Source: Pseudomonas jinjuensis (GTDB taxonomy: Bacteria; Pseudomonadota; Gammaproteobacteria; Pseudomonadales; Pseudomonadaceae). From it: DNA of 64,000 nucleotides. A model generated the notes under the pieces. The model had not been told where the DNA came from, ran no database searches, and was given only the letters and a program-made list of their open reading frames with translations. The DNA is taken from the NCBI RefSeq assembly GCF_900103845.1, contig NZ_FNIJ01000008.1:1-64000 (forward strand), written 5' to 3'. This document shows, one piece after another, positions 8,834 to 18,110 of this stretch. The number at the start of each line of letters is the position of its first letter. Within the stretch, counting starts at the first letter, position 1. The position numbers and the translations under genes were made by a program.

Positions 8834-10339
8834 ATGACCACCATCCTGCAGCACTACATCGACGGCCGTCGCAGCGAGGGCCGCAGCGGCCGCGTCGCCG
8901 ACGTGCGCAACCCGGCCACCGGCCAGATCAGCGCCCAGGTGCCGCTGGCCAGCGTCGCCGAACTGAACGAAGCGGTGGCCGCCGCGAAGGCCGCCTTCCC
9001 GGCCTGGTCGGCGACCACCCCGCTGCGCCGCGCGCGGGTGCTCGGCCGCTTCAGGGAACTGCTGGAACAGAACGCCGAGAAGCTCGCGGCGATCATCACC
9101 GCCGAGCACGGCAAGGTGCACTCCGACGCCATGGGCGAAGTGGTGCGCGGCATCGAGGTGGTGGAGTTCGCCTGCGGCGGCCCGCACCTGCTCAAGGGCG
9201 AGGCCAGCGAGAACATCGGCAGCAACATCGACTCCCACGCGCTGCGCCAGGCCCTCGGCGTGGTCGCCGGGATCACCCCGTTCAACTTCCCGGCGATGGT
9301 CGCGCTGTGGATGTTCCCGGTGGCCCTGGCCTGCGGCAACACCTTCGTCCTCAAGCCGTCCGAGCGCGATCCGTCGGCGGCGTTGTTCCTCGCCGAACTG
9401 CTGGCCGAGGCCGGCCTGCCCGCCGGCGTGTTCAACGTGGTCAACGGCGACAAGGAAGCGGTGGACGCGATCCTCGCCCACCCGGACGTCCAGGCCGTCA
9501 GCTTCGTCGGCTCCACCCCGATCGCGCGCTACATCTACGCCACCGGCGCGGCCAACGGCAAGCGCGTGCAGGCCCTCGGCGGGGCGAAGAACCACATGGT
9601 GGTGATGCCCGACGCCGACCTCGACAAGGCCGCCGACGCACTGATGGGCGCGGCCTACGGCGCCGCCGGCGAACGCTGCATGGCGATCTCCATCGCCGTG
9701 GCGGTGGGCGACGCCACCGCCGACGCGCTGATCGAACGCCTGGCGCCGCGCGTGCGGGCGCTGAAGATCGGCCCGGGCACCGACCCGCAGGCGGAGATGG
9801 GGCCGCTGATCACCGGCGAGCACCGCGACCGTGTGCGCGGCTACGTCGACATCGGCGTCGAGGAAGGCGCCGCGCTGGTGGTCGACGGCCGCGAGTTCCG
9901 CATGCAGCAGCCGGGCTACGAGGACGGCTTCTACCTAGGCGGCAGCCTGTTCGACCACGTCACCCCGCAGATGCGCATCTACCAGGAGGAAATCTTCGGC
10001 CCGGTGCTCGGCGTGGTGCGGGTGCAGAGCTACCAGGAAGCGGTGGCGCTGATCAACGCCCACCAGTACGCCAACGGCACCGCCATCTTCACCCGCGACG
10101 GCGACTCGGCGCGCATGTTCGCCCACGAGATCCAGGTCGGCATGGTCGGCATCAACGTGCCGATCCCGGTGCCCATGGCCTTCCACAGCTTCGGCGGCTG
10201 GAAGAACTCGCTGTTCGGCGACCACCACATGCACGGCCCGGAAGGCGTGCGCTTCTACACCCGGCTGAAGACCGTCACCTCGCGCTGGATGAGCGGCATC
10301 CGCAACGGCGCCGACTTCGTCATGCCGACCATGAAGTGA
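8834..10339 (+). CDS. mmsA: CoA-acylating methylmalonate-semialdehyde dehydrogenase
   Basis: NAD+-dependent oxidation of methylmalonate semialdehyde (to propionyl-CoA) or malonate semialdehyde (to acetyl-CoA) with loss of CO2. The protein has 501 residues, the usual length. Landmarks are [15 protein letters not shown], the phosphate-loop region [12 protein letters not shown], and the catalytic Cys in [11 protein letters not shown], typical of MMSDH rather than general aldehyde dehydrogenases. Start 8834 is chosen because GGAGAAAAACC precedes it; an upstream ATG at 8819 lacks a ribosome site. Its position after the nitroreductase and MFS genes suggests it disposes of a C3/C4 semialdehyde from this pathway rather than from valine. 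Confidence 0.93.
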   Translation: MTTILQHYIDGRRSEGRSGRVADVRNPATGQISAQVPLASVAELNEAVAAAKAAFPAWSATTPLRRARVLGRFRELLEQNAEKLAAIITAEHGKVHSDAMGEVVRGIEVVEFACGGPHLLKGEASENIGSNIDSHALRQALGVVAGITPFNFPAMVALWMFPVALACGNTFVLKPSERDPSAALFLAELLAEAGLPAGVFNVVNGDKEAVDAILAHPDVQAVSFVGSTPIARYIYATGAANGKRVQALGGAKNHMVVMPDADLDKAADALMGAAYGAAGERCMAISIAVAVGDATADALIERLAPRVRALKIGPGTDPQAEMGPLITGEHRDRVRGYVDIGVEEGAALVVDGREFRMQQPGYEDGFYLGGSLFDHVTPQMRIYQEEIFGPVLGVVRVQSYQEAVALINAHQYANGTAIFTRDGDSARMFAHEIQVGMVGINVPIPVPMAFHSFGGWKNSLFGDHHMHGPEGVRFYTRLKTVTSRWMSGIRNGADFVMPTMK

Positions 10340-10427
10340 ACCCGCGGCGGGCCACCCGCCCGCCTTCCTCCTCGCTGCCCGCACGGCGATCCCGCGCGGG
10401 CGGCAACCGATTCGGAACCGCACCTCG

Positions 10428-11282
10428 ATGAACGCAAAACAACTACAAGAACGCATTTGCAAGGTACTGACCGTATTCACCCTGACCGCTGCCGCAGCGG
10501 GCGCACAGGCCGCCGACTGGAGCGACACCTTCGTCGGCTTCCGCTACGGCGAGCACTTCACTGAACCGCCGGTGGACAAGAAGATCCAGAAGGAGATCTA
10601 CCAGCTCGGCCATGCCAACGGTAACGAGTGGGGCATGAACTTCTTCAACCTCGACATCCTCAAGTCCGACAGCAACGACCCGAAGAAGGACAGCGACTCC
10701 GGCGCCATCGAGGCGTACATTGTCTATCGCCACCAGCTCTACCTGAGCAAGCTGTTCGACCGCTCGTTCCGCTACGGCCCGATCAAGGACATCGCCCTCA
10801 GCGGCGGCATCGAGCTGAACTACAAGAACACCGACTTCTCCACCCGCAAGCGCCAGTTGCTGCTCGGCCCGACGATCAAGTTCGACGTGCCCGGCTACCT
10901 CGACCTCAGCCTGTTCTACTCCATGGAGTGGAACCACTGCGGCCTGCCCGCCTGCCAGACCGAGAACATCGAGTTCGACCCGTACTACGTGATCCACCTG
11001 GCCTGGGGCTACCCCTTCCAGGCCGGCGAAGTGCCGCTGAAGTTCCACGGCTTCGCCAGCTACAAGACCGAGAAGGGCGAGGACTACTTCCGCCAGGACA
11101 CCGGCGAGGAAAGCCTGGTGCGTGGCGCGCTGATGGTCGACGTCGGCAAGCTGGCGTTCGGCGAGAAGAACAAGTTCTGGGTCGGCCCGGGCTACGAGTG
11201 GTGGCACCACAAGTACGGCGCGGTGCACAAGCCGGGCGTCAACACCCGTGCGCCGACGCTGCATGTGGAATGGCATTTCTGA
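10428..11282 (+). CDS. Tsx-like nucleoside-specific outer-membrane channel family protein
   Basis: A 284-residue outer-membrane beta-barrel with a signal peptide ending AAAAGAQA-AD. Family features include the WSDTFVGFRYG N-terminus, many alternating aromatic/charged strands, the GPGYEWWHHKYG segment and a C-terminal Phe (HVEWHF). Two cysteines in NHCGLPACQ may form a loop disulfide. It begins 88 nt after mmsA on the same strand and is probably the last gene of the cluster. The Tsx family suggests a nucleoside-like or small cyclic solute, but that transfer is weak. Confidence 0.82.
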   Translation: MNAKQLQERICKVLTVFTLTAAAAGAQAADWSDTFVGFRYGEHFTEPPVDKKIQKEIYQLGHANGNEWGMNFFNLDILKSDSNDPKKDSDSGAIEAYIVYRHQLYLSKLFDRSFRYGPIKDIALSGGIELNYKNTDFSTRKRQLLLGPTIKFDVPGYLDLSLFYSMEWNHCGLPACQTENIEFDPYYVIHLAWGYPFQAGEVPLKFHGFASYKTEKGEDYFRQDTGEESLVRGALMVDVGKLAFGEKNKFWVGPGYEWWHHKYGAVHKPGVNTRAPTLHVEWHF

Positions 11283-11289
11283 CGGCCAT

Positions 11290-12183
11290 TCAGGCCGGAT
11301 CGATGCCCATCCAGTGCCGGGCGATCTCCTCGCGCCGGCACACCCACACTCCGTCGTGCGCCTGCACGTGATCGAGGAAGCGCGCCAGCGCCCGCGCCCG
11401 CGCGGGATGGCCGCTGATGCGCCCGTGCAGGCCGACGCTGAGCATCTTCGGCTGGCGGGCGCCCTCCTCCCATAGCTGGTCGAAGGCGTCCCTCAGCAGC
11501 TGGAAGAAGTCCTCGCCGGAAGCGAAGCCATGCGGCAGCAGGTAGCGGCAGTCGTTGTTCACCAGGGTGTAGGGGATGATCAGGTGCGCCGGCGGGTCGG
11601 GCAGCCAGTACGGCAGGTCGTCGTTGTAGGCGTCCGAGCTGTAGAGGAAGCCGCCCTCCTCGCGCAGCAGGCGCCGGGTGTTGCGGCTGACCCGCCCGGT
11701 GTACCAGCCGACCGGACGGCGGCCGCAGATGCGCTCGATCGCCTCGATGGTCAGGCGGATATGCCGGCGTTCCTCCTCCTCGGGAACCTCGCGGTAATCC
11801 AGCCAGCGATAGCCATGCCCGGCGACCTCGTGGCCGCCGTCGCGCAGCGCCGCGCCTATCGCCGGATTCAGTTCCAGCGCGCGGCCGACGGCAAAGGCGG
11901 TCAGCGGCAACCCGCGCTCGGCGAACAGATCGAGGATACGCCACACCCCGGCGCGAGAGCCGTATTCGTACATGCCTTCCACGCTCAGGTCGCGCTCGCC
12001 GCTGCGCGGCGGGCGGCCCGGCAGCTCGTGGAGATAGGCTTCGGATTGCGCATCGCCCTCGCCGATCGAGGACTCGGCGCCCTCCTCGACGTTCAGCACG
12101 AACTGCACCGCCACCCGCGCCTCGCCGGGCCAGTGCGGATGCGGTGGGCGGCCGGCGTAACCGGCCAGGTCGCGCTCGCCCAT
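11290..12183 (-). CDS. Polysaccharide deacetylase-fold protein, PuuE (allantoinase)-like
   Basis: A 297-residue NodB-fold hydrolase of the PuuE subgroup. N-terminal YAGRPPHPHWPG, then VAVQFVLNVEEGAE and GDAQSEAYLHEL, match the group's opening; EVAGHGYRWLDY carries the usual His pair. In other Pseudomonas PuuE hydrolyses allantoin metal-independently, but no ureide genes are next to it here, so the substrate is open. The ATG at 12183 overlaps the GNAT stop (TGATG), so the pair is translationally coupled. It converges on the Tsx-like gene with only 7 bp between stops. Confidence 0.8.
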   Translation of the reverse strand: MGERDLAGYAGRPPHPHWPGEARVAVQFVLNVEEGAESSIGEGDAQSEAYLHELPGRPPRSGERDLSVEGMYEYGSRAGVWRILDLFAERGLPLTAFAVGRALELNPAIGAALRDGGHEVAGHGYRWLDYREVPEEEERRHIRLTIEAIERICGRRPVGWYTGRVSRNTRRLLREEGGFLYSSDAYNDDLPYWLPDPPAHLIIPYTLVNNDCRYLLPHGFASGEDFFQLLRDAFDQLWEEGARQPKMLSVGLHGRISGHPARARALARFLDHVQAHDGVWVCRREEIARHWMGIDPA

Positions 12184-13055
12184 CAACCCAGCTCGAAGCT
12201 GGTGACGCCGAAGACGTGATGATGCGCCAGCTCCGGCGCCGGCCCGAGGTACATGCGCGCACAGCCGAACACTTCGGTCATGCCCTGGCGCCGCGCCAGT
12301 TCGACGGCGGCGGGATTGTTCTCCGGTGTATCGAGGAACAGCGGGCCGCCGGCGGCGTAGCCCGCCAGGTGCCAGTAGAGCGCGCTGGCCGCGGCGCTGT
12401 CGTCGGCGAACAGCGGGCCGATCTTGCAGCCTTCGCGGCAGCTGCGCACCACGCCGTAGCCGGCCAGTCGCCCGTCACGCCGGCAGGCCAGGGCGAGCGC
12501 CTCCGGCTGGGCGATCCAGCCTTTCAGGAAGGCAGGACGCGGGGCGGGGAAGCAGGTGCGGTCGTAGGCGAGGACGTCCTCGAAGGAGAAGTCGGTGAGC
12601 GGGACTATGTCCTCGACGTCCACCGGCGTGCTGCTCGGCCGCACCGGAATCTCGGCGCGGAAACGCAGGTCGCGGTGGGAAAACACGAAACCGCCCTTCG
12701 CGTAGTAGTCCTGCATCTCGAACACGCCATCCAGGCCGATGGTCGCCCCCGGTTGCAGACGTGCGATCAGCCGCTCCCGGCGCTCGTGCCAGAGGCGGTC
12801 GCCGAAGCCGCGCCCGCGATATTTCGGACGCACGATGAAGAAGCCCATGAAGCCGAACTCGCCCTCGTAGGACGTGATGGCGCCGCCGCCGATCATCTCG
12901 CCGTTGAACTCGGCGGCAATGAACGCCTCGGGATCGGCCGCCCAGAACAGCTCCGCATCGAGCAGCCCGGGATTCCAGCCCTCCCGCGCCGCCCAGCCGA
13001 CGAGCTCGTCGAGCTCCGCGCGGTTCATGTTGCGTATCAGCAGTTCATTCGACAT
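12183..13055 (-). CDS. GNAT-family N-acetyltransferase with C-terminal acetyltransferase-like domain
   Basis: A 290-residue protein with an N-terminal GNAT domain (GFMGFFIVRPKYRGRGFG is the acetyl-CoA binding motif A, about residues 65-90). A second GNAT-like half follows from about residue 150 (LALACRRDGRLAGYGVVR, KIGPLFADD), as in YitH-type proteins. Acceptor substrate is unknown. It is coupled to the PuuE-like gene by overlapping stop/start. Upstream is a repeat-filled gap. Confidence 0.85.
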   Translation of the reverse strand: MSNELLIRNMNRAELDELVGWAAREGWNPGLLDAELFWAADPEAFIAAEFNGEMIGGGAITSYEGEFGFMGFFIVRPKYRGRGFGDRLWHERRERLIARLQPGATIGLDGVFEMQDYYAKGGFVFSHRDLRFRAEIPVRPSSTPVDVEDIVPLTDFSFEDVLAYDRTCFPAPRPAFLKGWIAQPEALALACRRDGRLAGYGVVRSCREGCKIGPLFADDSAAASALYWHLAGYAAGGPLFLDTPENNPAAVELARRQGMTEVFGCARMYLGPAPELAHHHVFGVTSFELG

Positions 13056-13193
13056 AGCGATGCCCTCCTCTGCCGCTGGTCAGGCACGACCGGGTTCGCT
13101 GCCGTGTCTTTCGGTATAGCGCCGGGGAGACGATCGATCCAGAGCGGCGCGACCGGCGTGGCGGATGAATGGAGACCGGATGTTGCATATGTC

Positions 13194-13252
13194 GTAGGAG
13201 CAACCGTCTCGGTATCTCAGCGCATTTTGTTCGCGAGCAAGCTCGCTCCTAC
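13194..13252 (-). repeat. 59-bp palindromic intergenic repeat, copy 1
   Basis: Begins GTAGGAGCAACCG and ends GAGCAAGCTCGCTCCTAC. It is the reverse complement of 27898-27956 with 57 of 59 positions identical. It lies between the GNAT gene and the hydroxyacyl-CoA dehydrogenase gene. Confidence 0.9.
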
Positions 13253-13276
13253 AGGTCGAGGCCGGGTTTGACGATT

Positions 13277-13341
13277 GCAGGAGCGGGCCATGCCCGCGAC
13301 ACGCCGTGCCGAGCCAGGTCGCGGGCATGGCCCGCTCCTGC
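13277..13341. repeat. Inverted repeat with 24-bp perfect arms (REP-like)
   Basis: Arms 13277-13300 and 13318-13341 are perfect reverse complements around a 17-nt loop. The arm core GAGCGGGCCATGCCCGCGA recurs at 27811, 43657, 52533 and 55115 in variant form. It sits just past the 3' end of the 3-hydroxyacyl-CoA dehydrogenase gene, where it could also act as an RNA-end hairpin. Confidence 0.9.
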
Positions 13342-13352
13342 AGTGGCATCCG

Positions 13353-14867
13353 TCACTCCTCCGGTGCGGTCAGCGGCAGGCCGAGCTGATTGCGCCGCCG
13401 CAGCCACGGGCTCACCCGGTAGCGCGGCTCCTGGTACAGCTCGTGCATCCGCCGAAGAATCGCCTCGATCTTCACCGCACCATAGCGATCGCCGAACCCC
13501 AGCGGCCCATGTGGATAACCGAGGGCAAGCTGCACCGCGCGGTCCAGCGTCGCCGGATCGGCGATGCGCCTTTGGGCGATCTCGCAGCCGAGGTTGACGA
13601 TGCCGGCGAGCACGCGCTGGGCAATGAAACCGGGAGAGTCGTGGATCACCTCCACCGGCACACCGTCCGCACCGAGGGCCTGCCGCGCCTGCGCCAGCAC
13701 CTGCGGGTCCAGCGCCGGCTGACGCATCAGCACGCGGCGTTTGTCGAAGCCGGCGAAGGTTTCCAGCGCCAGGCTGCGCTCGGCCGGCAGTTGCAGGCGG
13801 GCGATGGCGCTGGTGGCGTCCTCGCCCAGCGGAGTGACCAGGCAGATCGCCTGCGAACCTGGCCGGTCACCGCTTTCCAGCGCAGCACCGGCCGCTTCCA
13901 GCACGCAAGCGACCTGCTCACGAACAGCCGGATCATCGCTGTCCAGCCAGAACGGCCGGTCGATAGCCACCTGTTCCGGCGCAGGCTCGCTCTCAAGCAA
14001 AGGCTTGCCGTCCACATACCGATAGAACCCCCGCCCACTCTTGCGCCCCAGCAACCCGGCAGCCACCCGTGCCGGCAGCAGGGCCGACGGGCTGTAGCGC
14101 GGCTCCTGATAGAACTGCTGGTAGATCGACTCCATCACCGTGTGGCCGACATCCAGTCCGACCAGATCGAACAGCTCGAACGGCCCCATGCGGAAGCCCA
14201 GGCTGTCGCGCAGGATGCGGTCGATCTGCTGCGGCGTGGCGATGCCCTCGGCAAGGATGCGCAGCGCCTCCGGGCCATAGGCACGGCCGGCGTGATTGAC
14301 CAGGAAGCCGGGCAGATCCGGGGTGATCGCGGCGAAATGCCCGGCCTTTTCCGCCAGTGCGACCAACCGCTCGATCACCTGCGGATCGGTCAGCTCGCCG
14401 CGCACCACCTCGACGATCTTCATCAGCGGCACCGGGTTGAAGAAGTGGAACCCGGCCACCCGCTGCGGATGCCGGCAGGCGCTGGCGATCTGGCTGACCG
14501 AGAGTGACGAGGTGTTGCTCGCCAGCACCGCATCTTCGCCTGCCACTTCCTCCAACTGGCGGAACAGTGCCTGCTTGGCGGCAAGGTTCTCGACTATGGC
14601 CTCGATCAGCAGGTCGCAGCCGGCCAGCTCGCCAATGGTCTCGGCTGGGCGCATGCGCGCCACGGTCGCCTGCAAGTCTTCAGCACTCAACTTGCCCTTG
14701 GCGGCGGCGCGTTCCAGTTGCTCGCGATTGAACGCCAGCGCCTGTTCGATGGCTTCAGTGCGGCTGTCGTGCAGCAGCACCTCGCAGCCGGCGCTGGCGA
14801 ACAGCTGGGCGATGCCCCGGCCCATGGCGCCGCCGCCGATGACGCCGATGCGCGTGAATCCACTCAT
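13353..14867 (-). CDS. 3-hydroxyacyl-CoA dehydrogenase (PaaH/PimF-C-like)
   Basis: NAD+-dependent oxidation of 3-hydroxyacyl-CoA, here most likely 3-hydroxypimeloyl-CoA. The protein has 504 residues: a Rossmann domain (IGVIGGGAMGRGIAQ), the ASNTSSLSVSQIA and GFHFFNPVPLMKIVEVV signatures, and two C-terminal dimerisation domains as in PaaH. Start ATG 14867 has AGGAGG at the right spacing; ATG 14873 is too close. It is the last gene of the five-gene minus-strand operon that begins with badK. A paralogue, paaH, is at 61581. Confidence 0.9.
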   Translation of the reverse strand: MSGFTRIGVIGGGAMGRGIAQLFASAGCEVLLHDSRTEAIEQALAFNREQLERAAAKGKLSAEDLQATVARMRPAETIGELAGCDLLIEAIVENLAAKQALFRQLEEVAGEDAVLASNTSSLSVSQIASACRHPQRVAGFHFFNPVPLMKIVEVVRGELTDPQVIERLVALAEKAGHFAAITPDLPGFLVNHAGRAYGPEALRILAEGIATPQQIDRILRDSLGFRMGPFELFDLVGLDVGHTVMESIYQQFYQEPRYSPSALLPARVAAGLLGRKSGRGFYRYVDGKPLLESEPAPEQVAIDRPFWLDSDDPAVREQVACVLEAAGAALESGDRPGSQAICLVTPLGEDATSAIARLQLPAERSLALETFAGFDKRRVLMRQPALDPQVLAQARQALGADGVPVEVIHDSPGFIAQRVLAGIVNLGCEIAQRRIADPATLDRAVQLALGYPHGPLGFGDRYGAVKIEAILRRMHELYQEPRYRVSPWLRRRNQLGLPLTAPEE

Positions 14868-14880
14868 GTGCATTTCCTCC

Positions 14881-16023
14881 TCAGGCGCTCTGCAGCAGGT
14901 CGGCGTAGGCGCGCAGGTGATGGTCGTCGTCGCCCAGCTGATGGCTCAGCATCACCAGGCGCTTGGCGTAGTGCGCGAGATTGTATTCCCAGGTCATGCC
15001 GATGCCGCCATGCAGCTGGATCGCCTGCTCGGCGACGAAGCGCGCCGCGCGGGTGACGATGAACTTGGCCGCGCTGAGGCGGCGGCTACGTTCGTCGCTA
15101 TCCGGCTGGTCGGCGACGCAGGCGGCGAGGATAGCCATCGAGCTGGCCAGCTCCAGTTCGCCGCGCATGTCCGCCATGCGGTGCTGCAGCACCTGCAGCT
15201 TGCCGATGGGCGCGCCGAACTGCTGGCGGGTCTTCAGGTAATCGAGGGTGATGCGGAAGGCTTCCTGCATCGCGCCGACCGCCTCGGCGCACTGCGCGGC
15301 GATGGCGCGGCCCTGCTGGTAGCGCAGCGCGTTGAGTGCTTCTCCGGCCGCACCGAGCAATGCGTCATGGGGCACCACGACATTGTCGAGCCAGATATCG
15401 CAGCCGCGCGGGCCGTCGATGCACGGATAGTCGCGGCGGCGCACGCCAGCCAAAGCCGGATCGACCAGGAACAGGCTGATGCCCTGCTCGTCCAGCGCCT
15501 CGCCGGCACTGCGCGCGGAAACCAGCAGCAGCCCGGCGCTGTGTCCGCCGATCACCGAGCACTTGCGCCCGTTCAGGCGCCAGCCGCCGTCCACCGCTTC
15601 GGCGCGGGTCTGCACGTCGTGCAACTGGTAGTGGCTCTGGCTTTCCTCCAGCGCCACCGCCAGTTGCAGTTCGCCGCTGGCTACCGCCGGCAGCAGGCGT
15701 TCGCGCTGGCGGTCGTCGCCGAGCTGCTGCAGCAGGCCGGCGCCGTGGATCTGCGATTGCAGGAACGGCTCCAGGCACAGGCCGCGACCCAGCTCGTTCA
15801 TCACCAGCATGCCGTCCACGCCGCTGCCGCCGAACCCGCCAAACGCTTCGGCGATCGGCACGCCGGTCAGGCCCAGTTCGCCGAGCTGTCGCCAGAACTC
15901 GTGGCTGAAACCGGCCTCGCTGCGGTAATGGCGTTCGCGCTGCTCGAAGCCGTACTGGTCGTGGACCAGGCGGGCCACGGTGTCCTGCAGCATCTGCTGC
16001 TCTTCAGTCAGGTTGAAGTCCAT
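14881..16023 (-). CDS. pimD: Acyl-CoA dehydrogenase, PimD-like (pimeloyl-CoA dehydrogenase small subunit)
   Basis: FAD-dependent acyl-CoA dehydrogenase of 380 residues. Domain landmarks are MDFNLTEEQQMLQDTVARLV, GGFGGSGVDGM, GRKCSVIGGHSAG, TRQQFGAPIGKLQVLQHRMADM and the C-terminal QLHGGIGMTWEYN. The tandem with a PimC-like gene reproduces the pimCD pair for oxidation of pimeloyl-CoA to 2,3-didehydropimeloyl-CoA. It ends 13 nt before the dehydrogenase at 14867. Subunit naming is from remembered family similarity to Rhodopseudomonas, not a search. Confidence 0.8.
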   Translation of the reverse strand: MDFNLTEEQQMLQDTVARLVHDQYGFEQRERHYRSEAGFSHEFWRQLGELGLTGVPIAEAFGGFGGSGVDGMLVMNELGRGLCLEPFLQSQIHGAGLLQQLGDDRQRERLLPAVASGELQLAVALEESQSHYQLHDVQTRAEAVDGGWRLNGRKCSVIGGHSAGLLLVSARSAGEALDEQGISLFLVDPALAGVRRRDYPCIDGPRGCDIWLDNVVVPHDALLGAAGEALNALRYQQGRAIAAQCAEAVGAMQEAFRITLDYLKTRQQFGAPIGKLQVLQHRMADMRGELELASSMAILAACVADQPDSDERSRRLSAAKFIVTRAARFVAEQAIQLHGGIGMTWEYNLAHYAKRLVMLSHQLGDDDHHLRAYADLLQSA

Positions 16024-16035
16024 GGTCCGTACCCC

Positions 16036-17232
16036 TCACAGCTCGAGAATCATCTTGGCGATGATGTTCTTCTGGATTTCGTTGGAGCCGCCGTAGATGG
16101 ACAGCTTGCGCAGGTTGAAGTACTGGCCGGCGGGCGCGGCGCTGTAGCCGGCGTGCAGCGGTTCGCCGGGGAAGTCGAAGTCCAGCTCCTCCTCCAGGAA
16201 CGGCAGGGCGTGCACGCCGAGCACCTTGCGTTGCAGATGGCTGATGGCCTGGCGGATTTCCGAGCCCTTGATCTTCAGGATCGAGCTTTCCGCGCCCGGC
16301 ACGCCGCCGGACTGCGCGGCGGCGAGGATGCGCAGGGTGCTCATCTCGACGGCCAGCAACTGCATTTCCACTTCCGCCAGTTGCAGGCGGAACAGCGGGT
16401 CGTCGAGCAGCGGACGGCCGTTGCGCAGCTCGACGGCAGCGACCCGCTTGAGCTGCGCCAGCGCCGCCTTGGACAGGCCGATCCCCGCCTGCCCGGTGCG
16501 CTCGTGGGTGAGCAGGTACTTGGCGCAGGTCCAGCCCCTGTTCTCCTCACCCACCAGGTTCTCCACCGGAACCCGCACATTGTCGAAGAACACCTCGTTG
16601 ACCTCATGGTCGCCATCGAGGGTGATGATCGGGCGGACGCTGATACCGGGGGTGTCCATGTCGATCAGCAGGAAGCTGATGCCACGCTGCTGCTGCGCCT
16701 CGGGGTCGGTGCGCACCAGGCAGAAGATCCGGTTGGCGTGCTGGCCGAGGGTGGTCCAGGTCTTCTGGCCGTTGACGATGTAATGGTCGCCGTCGCGCAC
16801 CGCACGGGTCTTCAGCGATGCCAGGTCGGAACCGGCGCCCGGCTCGGAATAGCCCTGGCACCACCAGTCCTCGCCGGAGAGGATGCGCGGCAGGTAGTAG
16901 GCCTTCTGCGCCTCGTTGCCGAATTTCATGATGACCGGCGCGACCATGTTGACGCCGAAGGAGATCAGCCGCGGCGCGCCGTGGGCGGCGCACTCTTCCT
17001 CGAAGATGTGCCGCTGCACCACGCTCCAGCCGGTGCCGCCATGCTCCACCGGCCAGTTCGCGGCATACCAGCCGCGCCCGGAAAGGATGCGCTGCCAGCG
17101 CTGGTGGTCGTCCTTCGACAGGTGCTTGCCGAGGCGCACCTTGGCGGCGATATCCGCCGGCACGGCGTCGGCGAGGAAGGCGCGCACTTCGTCGCGGAAG
17201 GCGAGTTCTTCGGGGGTGTAGTCGATATCCAT
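16036..17232 (-). CDS. pimC: Acyl-CoA dehydrogenase, PimC-like (pimeloyl-CoA dehydrogenase large subunit)
   Basis: A 398-residue acyl-CoA dehydrogenase; the start at 17232 (MDIDYTPEELAFRDEVRAFL) matches the family N-terminus. Landmarks are DWWCQGYSEPGAGSDLASLK, NGQKTWTTLGQHAN, GHEVNE-like DGDHEVNEVFFDNVRVP and NLRKLSIYGGSNEIQKNI. These fit the PimC large-subunit type rather than short-chain enzymes. It lies between the second enoyl-CoA hydratase and pimD, with 11-12 nt gaps. Role: first step of pimeloyl-CoA beta-oxidation after ring opening. Confidence 0.83.
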   Translation of the reverse strand: MDIDYTPEELAFRDEVRAFLADAVPADIAAKVRLGKHLSKDDHQRWQRILSGRGWYAANWPVEHGGTGWSVVQRHIFEEECAAHGAPRLISFGVNMVAPVIMKFGNEAQKAYYLPRILSGEDWWCQGYSEPGAGSDLASLKTRAVRDGDHYIVNGQKTWTTLGQHANRIFCLVRTDPEAQQQRGISFLLIDMDTPGISVRPIITLDGDHEVNEVFFDNVRVPVENLVGEENRGWTCAKYLLTHERTGQAGIGLSKAALAQLKRVAAVELRNGRPLLDDPLFRLQLAEVEMQLLAVEMSTLRILAAAQSGGVPGAESSILKIKGSEIRQAISHLQRKVLGVHALPFLEEELDFDFPGEPLHAGYSAAPAGQYFNLRKLSIYGGSNEIQKNIIAKMILEL

Positions 17233-17243
17233 GCTGGAAATCC

Positions 17244-18110
17244 TCAATCGGTAGTGCGGTCGGTGCGGCGCGCGCGGGCCGCCTCGCGTTCGGCGAAAAA
17301 CTTCTTCACCAGCGCCTCGCGCTGCGGCGACTGCATGCATTCGAGAAACAGCGCGCGCTCGCGGCGCAGGCCGTCGGCCAGCGGCAGGCAGGCGGCCGCT
17401 TCGATGGCGGCGATGCAGCGCAGCGGGGCGAAGGCTTCCGGCTGTTCACGGCGGATGCGCTCGCGCCACTGGTCGAACAGGCCGGCATCGACCGGCGGAA
17501 TCGCGATCTGCCCGGTGCGACGCGGCCCCGCCTCGCCGGCGAGCAGGCGCGCGGCGAAGGCCAGCCCGTCTTCCAGCGGATCGCCTTCGAACAGGCCATC
17601 GAGAATCCCGCAGCGCTGCGCCTCGGCGGCATCGATGGGCGCACCGCCGACGATCATTTCCAGCGCCTTCTCGACACCGGTCAGACGCGGCAGGCGCTGC
17701 GTGCCGCCGGCGCCAGGCAGCAGGCCGAGGCGCACTTCCGGCAGGCCGACCCGCGCATCGCGGCGGGCGATGCGGTAATGGCAGGCCAGCGCCACTTCCA
17801 GCCCGCCGCCCAGCGCCGAGCCGTGCAGCACCGCCAGCGAGGGCTTGCCGCAGCTCTCGATGGCCGAGGTCAGCTCCGGCAGGATCGGCGCCTGCGGCGG
17901 CTGGCCGAATTCACGGATATCCGCGCCGGCGATGAAGGTCTTGCCGGCGCAATACAGCAGCACCAGTTCGATCGCGGGGTCGCTCCCGGCGGCGGCGAAC
18001 GCCTCCATCAGCCCGGCGCGCACGGCGTGGCCGAGGGCGTTGACCGGCGGGTTGTCGATGCGGATCAGGGCGACCCGTCCCTCGCGGGACAGCTGTACGG
18101 GTGAAGTCAT
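17244..18110 (-). CDS. Enoyl-CoA hydratase/isomerase resembling the detached N-terminal half of a FadJ/PimF-type fusion enzyme
   Basis: A 288-residue crotonase-fold protein. The oxyanion-hole segments are [15 protein letters not shown] and [20 protein letters not shown], with the catalytic Glu region [20 protein letters not shown]. After the crotonase core it has the extra helical linker [26 protein letters not shown] that normally joins hydratase and dehydrogenase halves in multifunctional enzymes, and then it stops. The matching dehydrogenase half is a separate gene at 13353. The start ATG overlaps the badK stop (ATGA). Probable role: hydration of didehydropimeloyl-CoA. Confidence 0.83.
   Translation of the reverse strand: MTSPVQLSREGRVALIRIDNPPVNALGHAVRAGLMEAFAAAGSDPAIELVLLYCAGKTFIAGADIREFGQPPQAPILPELTSAIESCGKPSLAVLHGSALGGGLEVALACHYRIARRDARVGLPEVRLGLLPGAGGTQRLPRLTGVEKALEMIVGGAPIDAAEAQRCGILDGLFEGDPLEDGLAFAARLLAGEAGPRRTGQIAIPPVDAGLFDQWRERIRREQPEAFAPLRCIAAIEAAACLPLADGLRRERALFLECMQSPQREALVKKFFAEREAARARRTDRTTD

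Noticed and set aside
14296-17778. 1160-codon plus-strand frame opposite the acyl-CoA dehydrogenase genes
   Set aside because: GC-rich shadow; the minus strand gives three recognisable enzymes with ribosome sites and overlaps.
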